DNA of 10,935 nucleotides, from positions 1 to 10,935 of the forward strand of contig CAZHNG010000241.1 of NCBI GenBank assembly GCA_964533785.1, written 5' to 3'. Numbering within the stretch: position 1 is the stretch's first letter; each line of letters starts with the position of its first letter. Under the pieces are notes generated by a model. The model saw nothing but the letters and a program-made list of their open reading frames with translations, was not told the DNA's origin and did not search any database. Below, piece after piece: positions 6,165 through 10,935 of this stretch. The stretch comes from JANQRV01 sp964533785 (GTDB lineage Bacteria; Bacteroidota; Bacteroidia; Chitinophagales; Saprospiraceae). The position numbers and the translations under genes were made by a program.

Positions 6165-7415
6165 TTATTTCAAAACCAACTCTTCCTTATCGCCGAAATT
6201 TTTATAGCTCGAAGTGATCACCAGGTCTCCGGGCCGCAGGCCTTCCAATACTTCGTAATAATTAGGATTTTGGCGGCCAACTCTGATATCCCGTTTCCTG
6301 GCAATATCCCCTCCCGGATCGATCACGTAGACCCAATTGCCCCCAGAAGTTTGATAAAAGCCGCCGCGGGCCAGTAGCAAGGCTTCCTCCTGTGCACTTA
6401 ATTCCAGTTTTACCGAAACCGTTTGCCCTCTTTTGATTCCCTCCGGTACATCAGCTGTAAAAAGCATATCCGCTTCGAAGGCACCATTTACCACTTGAGG
6501 ATAAATTTTTTGAATACGCAGATTATAGGAATCTCCGGCAAAATCAAAAGAGCCTTCTTGCCCGGTAAAGATCCTGGAAATGTAGAACTCGTCAATCTGT
6601 ACGCGGATCTTAAAATTGGATAGATCGTCGATCTGAGCTATTTGAGAACCTTCTACGATCAATTCTCCCAATTCAGTAGCTAATCCGGATAATTGCCCAT
6701 CAATGGGCGCTTTTACGATCAGGTTGTCCAGGCTTTGCCGGGCAATTTTCAGGTTTCGCTCCATCAGGTCGAGTGAAGTTTGCATTTGTTGCTGCTGTAA
6801 AACGGCAGACATACTATCTTTGGTAATGGTTTTAGCCAATAGATCCTTGCGTCGAAGAAAGTTTTCATATTCATCCTGTGTGTCTTCGTATTCTACCTGG
6901 GAAATTGCCCCATCATCGAACAATTCCTTGTTCCTTCTAACTCTTTTGGATAAAAGGTCAATTTGGAATTCGACATTTAATGCCGTCTCCTTTAAGTTGA
7001 GGCTTTGTTGCTCCATCATCAGGCTGGTATTCCGGATCTGGTTGATCTGAGCAACTATATTAGCCTCCTGGTTCAGGTAGTTTAACTGAAGGTCCGGATT
7101 GCTAAGTTTTAAAATAGCTTGCCCTTGTTTGACCATAACCCCGTCTTCTACCAGTTTCTCTTCTACCCTCCCCCCTTCAACAGCGCCTATGATCACCGTT
7201 TTAATAGGTAATACCACCCCGGTAACGGGAATGTATTCTTGAAAAATACTTTCCTTTACCGTATCGATCAATAGCCGTTCAGACTGGACGTTGAGTCTCG
7301 ACGTGCCTGCATCCCGGTAAATGGCATTCGCCAAAAATCCCATTCCCGATAAGGCTACCGCAATGATGGCAATTCGTTGCCAGGTCCATTTTTTCTTTTC
7401 TATTTTTCTATCCAT
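6165..7415 (-). CDS. Periplasmic membrane fusion (adaptor) protein, HlyD/MacA type (416 aa)
   Basis: This adaptor links an inner-membrane transporter to an outer-membrane channel. A basic N-terminus (MDRKIEKKKW) and one membrane anchor (about 13-31) leave the rest in the periplasm. The order is typical: first lipoyl half-motif (about 66-108, with VEDGVMVKQGQAILKL), a long alpha-helical hairpin rich in Gln, Leu and Glu (about 110-230), second lipoyl half (about 231-262, VKAPIDGQLSGL), beta-barrel (about 266-340) and membrane-proximal domain (350-416). The roughly 120-residue hairpin implies contact with an outer membrane factor, though none is encoded here. It is the first gene of the minus-strand cluster and is divergent from the two-component system. 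The ATG at 7415 has no Shine-Dalgarno sequence. MacA-like is a family-level call; the substrate is unknown. Confidence 0.95.
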   Translation of the reverse strand: MDRKIEKKKWTWQRIAIIAVALSGMGFLANAIYRDAGTSRLNVQSERLLIDTVKESIFQEYIPVTGVVLPIKTVIIGAVEGGRVEEKLVEDGVMVKQGQAILKLSNPDLQLNYLNQEANIVAQINQIRNTSLMMEQQSLNLKETALNVEFQIDLLSKRVRRNKELFDDGAISQVEYEDTQDEYENFLRRKDLLAKTITKDSMSAVLQQQQMQTSLDLMERNLKIARQSLDNLIVKAPIDGQLSGLATELGELIVEGSQIAQIDDLSNFKIRVQIDEFYISRIFTGQEGSFDFAGDSYNLRIQKIYPQVVNGAFEADMLFTADVPEGIKRGQTVSVKLELSAQEEALLLARGGFYQTSGGNWVYVIDPGGDIARKRDIRVGRQNPNYYEVLEGLRPGDLVITSSYKNFGDKEELVLK

Positions 7416-7454
7416 TGTTTGTGTTTGGAGATTTCTACAGATTGAGATTCCAAA

Positions 7455-7466
7455 GTTTTACAAAAC
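7455..7466. promoter_or_regulatory. Short palindrome upstream of the fusion-protein gene
   Basis: GTTTT-AC-AAAAC is a perfect 5-bp dyad about 45 nt upstream of the ATG at 7415. It could be an operator or simply AT-rich chance symmetry. It does not match the TGTYC-N6-GAACA dyads. Confidence 0.25.
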
Positions 7467-7492
7467 ATTCTTCATGCACTCAAATCCCAATA

Positions 7493-7652
7493 AGTAGTAG
7501 AGCAATATTAAATTGCTTTTTTAATTAAGGAGATTTTTTCGCTGATCAAGGCGCAAAAAGCGCACATAGCCGTGGTTCTGTAAGCTTTTTGTAACGCCGA
7601 GCAGCGGAAAAAGAGCCCATCAAAAAAGATAATTTAGTGTTGCTCTACTACT
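7493..7652. repeat. MITE-like palindromic element, 160-nt hairpin
   Basis: Two 69-nt arms (7493-7561 and 7584-7652) are imperfect inverted copies around a 22-nt centre. The outer 22 bases of each arm match at 20 positions, and both mismatches would be G-U pairs in RNA read on the plus strand. The inner part pairs through CTTTTTT, CGCTG and CAAAAAGC blocks with small gaps. The element has no coding capacity. The termini are AGTAGTAG and CTACTACT. If the neighbouring element is removed, the outer symmetry grows to TAAGTAGTAG/CTACTACTTA, which would leave TA on both sides as in TA-targeting MITEs. It may be mobilised by a transposase encoded elsewhere. A transcribed structured RNA or a bidirectional terminator between divergent genes are the alternatives. 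Confidence 0.75.
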
Positions 7653-7809
7653 AGACTTTTGACGTTAGACTCTAGAAGTTAGACTAAAAATTCTAACTAA
7701 TTGACAATCAACGGAAATTTTATTTATTCTGAAAAATTGATATCCATTGAATATCAGCGTTTTGTTGTCTAAAATCTAGCGTCTAGCGTCAAAAGTCCAA
7801 TCTACTACT
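7644..7809. repeat. Second repeat element with heptamer-built inverted ends and 9-bp direct repeats
   Basis: Imperfect terminal inverted repeats of 33 bp (7652-7684 and 7767-7799) match at 28 positions. Each arm is a run of degenerate heptamers: TTTTGAC, GTTAGAC, TCTAGAA, GTTAGAC on the left; GTCTAAA, ATCTAGC, GTCTAGC, GTCAAAA on the right. The core (7685-7766) is AT-rich and holds a small hairpin, TGATAT-N7-ATATCA (7738-7756). TCTACTACT occurs directly at both borders (7644-7652 and 7801-7809), which looks like a target duplication made inside the right end of the preceding palindromic element. A second copy begins at 10815. No coding capacity. Confidence 0.75.
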
Positions 7810-7905
7810 TAACATACTAATTTAATCAAAATAACATGCCAAATCGTATTAAATACTGAATAACAACCCTTTAAACAATCCTATGCAACCTTTTAAAAAA
7901 TAATG
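7810..7905. other. AT-rich part of the divergent intergenic region
   Basis: Between the repeat elements and the regulator-binding dyads I see no gene. A short palindrome, GTATT-A-AATAC (7846-7856), is the only symmetry. No convincing sigma-70-type (TTG / TAnnTTTG) promoter for the response regulator could be assigned. Confidence 0.35.
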
Positions 7906-7921
7906 CGTCCATTCACGTACA
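7906..7921. promoter_or_regulatory. Candidate regulator-binding dyad, distal of a pair
   Basis: CGTCC-ATTCAC-GTACA. Each half-site differs by one base from the TGTCC-N6-GAACA form, and the centre is exactly 22 bp from the better dyad at 7928-7943. The same 22-bp pairing occurs at 3675-3712. Confidence 0.4.
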
Positions 7922-7927
7922 GGAAAG

Positions 7928-7943
7928 TGTTCAATTTCGAACA
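7928..7943. promoter_or_regulatory. Candidate regulator-binding dyad ahead of the response-regulator gene
   Basis: TGTTC-AATTTC-GAACA is a perfect 5-bp inverted repeat within GTGTTCAATTTCGAACAGT, ending 42 nt before the ATG at 7986. It shares both half-sites and flanking bases with the dyad at 3697-3712 upstream of the sigma-54 promoter. Autoregulation by the response regulator is the likely meaning; activation of the divergent fusion-protein gene at a distance is also possible. Confidence 0.5.
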
Positions 7944-7985
7944 GTCCCCGTACTTTAGGGGTTACTATTTTCAAACACCAGTAAG

Positions 7986-9356
7986 ATGAAGAAACCAGGT
8001 ACTATTTTGATCGTGGATGATGAAGAAGACATTTTACTATCCTTACGGATGCTTTTGAAGCAACACTACACTTCGGTTTTCACGGAAAGAAATCCCTACC
8101 ACATCCCACGTTTATTACGGCAATATGAACCAGATATGCTGTTGCTAGATCTAAATTTCAGCAAAGGAAGTACCAGCGGAGAAGAAGGATTGAGCTGGCT
8201 CGCAAAAACCAGAGAACTAAGGCCGCAAACCCAAGTACTCATTATTACGGCCCACAGTGATGTTGCCACCGCCGTAAAAGCATTAAAATTAGGAGCAACG
8301 GATTTTATCGAAAAACCCTGGCGCAATGAGAAATTAGTGGCTACCGTCCAGTCAGCATTTGAACTGAGCCAGTCACAGCGAAAAATCGAGACTTTAGAAA
8401 ATCAGCAACAGGAAATGAATAAAGCCCTGGATCAGCCGTTTCAGGAAATTATTGGGCAATCCGAAGCCATGCAAGCCGTATTTAAAACGATCACTAAAGT
8501 AGCGGCTACTGACGCAAACGTACTAATCCTGGGAGAAAATGGTACAGGAAAAGAACTGATTGCCAGAGCCTTACACCGCCAGTCTCCCAGAGCAAAAAAA
8601 GTATTTATGCCGGTTGATCTAGGTGCCATTCCCGACAGCCTGTTCGAAAGCGAATTATTCGGGCATAAGAAAGGTGCATTTACGGATGCCCGGGAAGACC
8701 GTATCGGCCGGTTTCAGGCAGCCAATGAAGGAACGCTTTTTCTGGATGAAATCGGGAATCTTTCCTTGTCTTCACAAGTTAAGTTATTACGCGTTTTGCA
8801 GGACCGGCAAGTAACTGCAGTAGGGAGTCACCAGCCTACTTCAATTGACGTACGGTTGATATGTGCAACGAATATGCCCCTAATGGAAATGGTTCAGGAA
8901 AAAACTTTCCGCCAAGACCTGTTATACCGAATCAATACTGTTGAAATTCACTTGCCGCCCTTGAGGGAAAGGTACGGCGACATCCACATCCTCGCCCAGC
9001 ATTTTTTGAACTTATACGCCAAGAAATACCAAAAAGGTAAATTGCGCATGTCTAATTCAGCAATCGAAAAACTGAATCAGTACCATTGGCCGGGAAATGT
9101 CCGGGAATTAAGGCACGCCGTAGAACGCGCCGTTATCCTGAGCGAGTTGACCACCCTGGAAGCTGATGATTTCATCTTCCAGAAAGGCATGATGACCGGA
9201 CCGACGCTCCCCCAAACCCTCAACCTGGAAGAGGTCGAAAAGCAATTGATCGACCAGGCCTTAAAGAAAAACCAGGGCAATATCACTAAAGCAGCTAAAG
9301 AATTGGGATTGACCAGAGCGGCTTTATACCGAAGGATAGAAAAGTTTGAACTATAA
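7986..9356 (+). CDS. Sigma-54-dependent response regulator, NtrC family (456 aa)
   Basis: This is a transcription activator of sigma-54 RNA polymerase controlled by phosphorylation. The receiver domain (about 6-122) has the acidic pair Asp11-Asp12, phospho-acceptor Asp55 (LLLDL), Thr88 and Lys110 (EKPW). It carries the short insertion after Asp55 that is usual in Bacteroidota members. The AAA+ domain (about 152-385) has Walker A GENGTGKE (183-190), the sigma-54 contact loop GAFTDA (230-235), Walker B LFLDEIG (251-257) and the FRQDLLYRIN segment (308-317). A Fis-type helix-turn-helix closes the protein (about 414-453, NITKAAKELGLTRAALYRRI). The loop has Asp where the textbook motif has Gly (GAFTGA) but keeps the essential Phe-Thr. 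The kinase gene follows after 6 nt. Likely targets are the paired dyads at 7906-7943 and 3675-3712, so the regulated output would be the ankyrin-permease unit and possibly its own operon. Confidence 0.97.
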   Translation: MKKPGTILIVDDEEDILLSLRMLLKQHYTSVFTERNPYHIPRLLRQYEPDMLLLDLNFSKGSTSGEEGLSWLAKTRELRPQTQVLIITAHSDVATAVKALKLGATDFIEKPWRNEKLVATVQSAFELSQSQRKIETLENQQQEMNKALDQPFQEIIGQSEAMQAVFKTITKVAATDANVLILGENGTGKELIARALHRQSPRAKKVFMPVDLGAIPDSLFESELFGHKKGAFTDAREDRIGRFQAANEGTLFLDEIGNLSLSSQVKLLRVLQDRQVTAVGSHQPTSIDVRLICATNMPLMEMVQEKTFRQDLLYRINTVEIHLPPLRERYGDIHILAQHFLNLYAKKYQKGKLRMSNSAIEKLNQYHWPGNVRELRHAVERAVILSELTTLEADDFIFQKGMMTGPTLPQTLNLEEVEKQLIDQALKKNQGNITKAAKELGLTRAALYRRIEKFEL

Positions 9357-9362
9357 ATTACT

Positions 9363-10691
9363 ATGCTAAAAATACTCCGTACCCGAATCCTGCTTCATAT
9401 TATATTTGTTTGTCTGTTAATTTCTGTAGCAGCTTACCTATTTACTACCGACCAAGATTTACTTGCGGCGATCGCCATTTTATTCGGAATCATTTCGGTC
9501 ATTAACCTTTTTAAGGTTGTTACCAAAACCAACCAGGAACTGGCGGATTTTCTAATGAATATCAAATACGAGGATTTCAGCGCCACTTACTCCCTTAAAC
9601 ACCATACTCTTGATGAACAAGCGCTACGCCAATCCTTCAACATTATTACCGATAAGTTCAGGTCAATCCGCCGCGAAAAAGAACGGCAATATCAGTACCT
9701 GCAAGCAATCATCGAAAACGTAGATACCGGGTTGATCTGTTTCGACGGCGACGGCAAAACCATCATGATGAACCAGGCACTTAAGAAAATGATCCACAAG
9801 TCTTATCTGCCTTCTTTCCAATCGATTCAAAAACTGGACGAGCGGCTCTACGAAGCAATTGTTTCGGTCACTCCAGGCGAAAGAAAACTTTTCAAGTTTA
9901 ACATCAACAATGAAGTCCTGCAGCTCGCAATGGTTAAAACCATCATCAAAAACAAAGACACTGAGCTCCATTTATACGCACTGAACAATATTCACCCGGA
10001 ATTAGAAGCCCAGGAAATGATCTCCTGGCAAAAGTTGATCCGGATTTTAACCCATGAGATCATGAATTCGGTGACACCGGTAGTTTCTCTAGCGGCCACA
10101 ACGGATCAATTACTGGTAAGCTCACAAGAGCTGGATACGGAAACCAAAGAAGATGTTCACCTGGCTATCCAAACCATACAAAAGCGCAGCGAAGGACTAT
10201 TACATTTTACGGATACCTACCGCAAATTGACCAAAGTACCTCCCCCAAAATTGAAGCCAACCAATATGATTCAATTGATTGAAAGGCTTACCATTCTTTT
10301 CAAACCGCTTTTGGACGAAAAACACATTGAGCTCGTCAAGCACTTTCCGGAAAATATAGAAACCATTCAAGTCGACCCTGAGCTTTTAGAGCAAGTATTG
10401 ATCAATATCCTCAAAAATGCCTTCGAGGCGGTCGACGGCCATCCCGATGCTAAAGTCGGGATCAGTTTATTCCAGGAAAAAGAAGGTATTACGACTATTG
10501 AAATTGCGGATAATGGTCCGGGCATTCCCGAAGAGGTGATGGAGAAAATTTTCATACCTTTTTTTACGACTAAATCCAACGGTTCAGGCATCGGATTAAG
10601 CCTCTGCCGGCAGATCATTCATTTACATAAAGGTAATCTTAAGGTACGGTCAGAGAAGGGGGAAGGAACGGTATTTACCATTGTGCTGTAG
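9363..10691 (+). CDS. Membrane sensor histidine kinase, NtrB/PAS type (442 aa)
   Basis: This is the partner kinase of the preceding regulator; the genes are 6 nt apart. Two membrane segments (about 9-27 and 32-52) are joined by only a few residues (TTDQD), so there is practically no periplasmic sensor domain. The signal must be read in the membrane or the cytoplasm. A coiled linker leads to a PAS-like domain (about 110-208, ENVDTGLICFDGDGKTIMMN near 118). The phospho-acceptor is His231 in LTHEIMNSVTPV. The ATPase domain shows the N-box (NILKNAFEAV, 348-357), G1 (DNGPGIP, 383-389), F-box (IPFFTTK, 398-404) and G2 (GSGIGLSL, 407-414). The protein is full length. Systems of this architecture next to MacB-like transporters commonly respond to envelope or antimicrobial stress; the actual ligand is not visible. 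Confidence 0.96.
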   Translation: MLKILRTRILLHIIFVCLLISVAAYLFTTDQDLLAAIAILFGIISVINLFKVVTKTNQELADFLMNIKYEDFSATYSLKHHTLDEQALRQSFNIITDKFRSIRREKERQYQYLQAIIENVDTGLICFDGDGKTIMMNQALKKMIHKSYLPSFQSIQKLDERLYEAIVSVTPGERKLFKFNINNEVLQLAMVKTIIKNKDTELHLYALNNIHPELEAQEMISWQKLIRILTHEIMNSVTPVVSLAATTDQLLVSSQELDTETKEDVHLAIQTIQKRSEGLLHFTDTYRKLTKVPPPKLKPTNMIQLIERLTILFKPLLDEKHIELVKHFPENIETIQVDPELLEQVLINILKNAFEAVDGHPDAKVGISLFQEKEGITTIEIADNGPGIPEEVMEKIFIPFFTTKSNGSGIGLSLCRQIIHLHKGNLKVRSEKGEGTVFTIVL

Positions 10692-10730
10692 GTGAGTACT
10701 TAAATTCTTGATCTGATTGTAGAGGGTTGG

Positions 10731-10744
10731 GGTACAGATGTACC
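10731..10744. terminator. Small palindrome after the kinase gene, possible terminator stem
   Basis: GGTACA-GA-TGTACC is a perfect 6-bp inverted repeat 40 nt past the kinase stop. T-rich sequence begins about 20 nt later (from 10762), which is further than usual for an intrinsic terminator, so the call is weak. Confidence 0.25.
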
Positions 10745-10814
10745 ACAATGCTAAACATACAGTTTTTTCATTTTTATTGTTTTTTTATTTTATTTTTAAT
10801 ATTATTTATTTTAA

Positions 10815-10935
10815 CTAGACTTTTGAAGCTAGACTCTAGAAGTTAGACAAAAAATTCTAACTAATTGATAATCAAGGGGAGTTTATTTATTCTGAAAAAT
10901 TGATATCCATTGAATATCAGCGTTTTGTTGTCTAA
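10815..10935. repeat. Second copy of the heptamer-ended element, cut by window end
   Basis: Aligns with 7651-7772 with about eight differences and one single-base gap. The last 54 bases are identical between copies, including the hairpin TGATAT-N7-ATATCA. The left arm is again heptameric (TTTTGAA, GCTAGAC, TCTAGAA, GTTAGAC). This copy has TTGATAATCAA, a perfect palindrome (10865-10875), where the other copy has TTGACAATCAA. The right arm would lie beyond the window. It is preceded by a T-rich tract (10762-10813), and no CTACTACT lies on its left side. Confidence 0.8.

Noticed and set aside
7475..7491. Sigma-54-like sequence TTGGGATTTGAGTGCA upstream of the fusion-protein gene (minus strand)
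   Set aside because: The distance between GG and GC is 9 nt instead of the required 10, and the -24 block is otherwise poor.
7549..7564. AGGCGCAAAAAGCGCA inside the palindromic element, resembling -24/-12 on the plus strand
   Set aside because: Spacing is correct but the match comes from hairpin sequence, and it lies more than 400 nt from the regulator gene.
7944..7964. CCCC-N8-GGGG stem just upstream of the response-regulator ATG
   Set aside because: Only 4 bp, no T-run and no upstream plus-strand gene to terminate; too weak to call an attenuator.

Overview
The window looks like a chromosomal segment of a Bacteroidota bacterium. The evidence is start codons without Shine-Dalgarno sequences, an approximately 800-residue two-module MacB/FtsX permease, a DUF2911 lipoprotein, a stand-alone four-helix-bundle (S23/IVP) gene, an NtrC-type regulator with the GAFTDA loop, and heptameric intergenic repeats. 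I cannot place it below phylum; Saprospiria or Cytophagales would fit. No RNA genes, CRISPR array, transposase or integrase were seen.

Layout. The left two thirds is on the minus strand. In transcription order it holds a membrane fusion protein (7415-6165), an ABC ATPase (5869-5183), a small four-helix-bundle protein (4910-4554), a second ABC ATPase (4455-3766), a secreted ankyrin-repeat protein (3571-3053), an FtsX/MacB permease (2989-575) and a DUF2911 lipoprotein cut by the window edge (483-1). The right third is on the plus strand and divergent: a sigma-54-dependent response regulator (7986-9356) followed 6 nt later by its histidine kinase (9363-10691). The picture is an envelope-stress or efflux-type MacA/MacB-like ABC system with a dedicated NtrC-family two-component system. 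No outer membrane factor is in view.

Regulation read from the sequence. A near-consensus -24/-12 (sigma-54) promoter lies 25 nt upstream of the ankyrin gene (TTGGCATACCCTTCGCC, minus strand, 3612-3596). About 85 and 107 bp upstream of it are two copies of a dyad, TGTYC-N6-GAACA-like, with centres 22 bp apart. A matching pair with the same 22-bp spacing lies just upstream of the response-regulator gene (7906-7943). The simplest reading is that the regulator binds these pairs, autoregulates, and switches on the ankyrin-permease unit. A hairpin overlapping the stop codon of the second ATPase separates that unit from the genes upstream.

Repeats. The 570-bp divergent intergenic region is mostly non-coding repeat. 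A 160-nt palindromic, MITE-like hairpin (7493-7652) appears to have a second, about 149-bp element inserted in its right terminus; TCTACTACT is duplicated on both sides of the second element. The second element has 33-bp imperfect terminal inverted repeats built from degenerate heptamers, and a second copy starts near 10815 and runs off the window end. Other heptamer arrays of the same family (CTRRNRT on one strand) flank the first ATPase gene.
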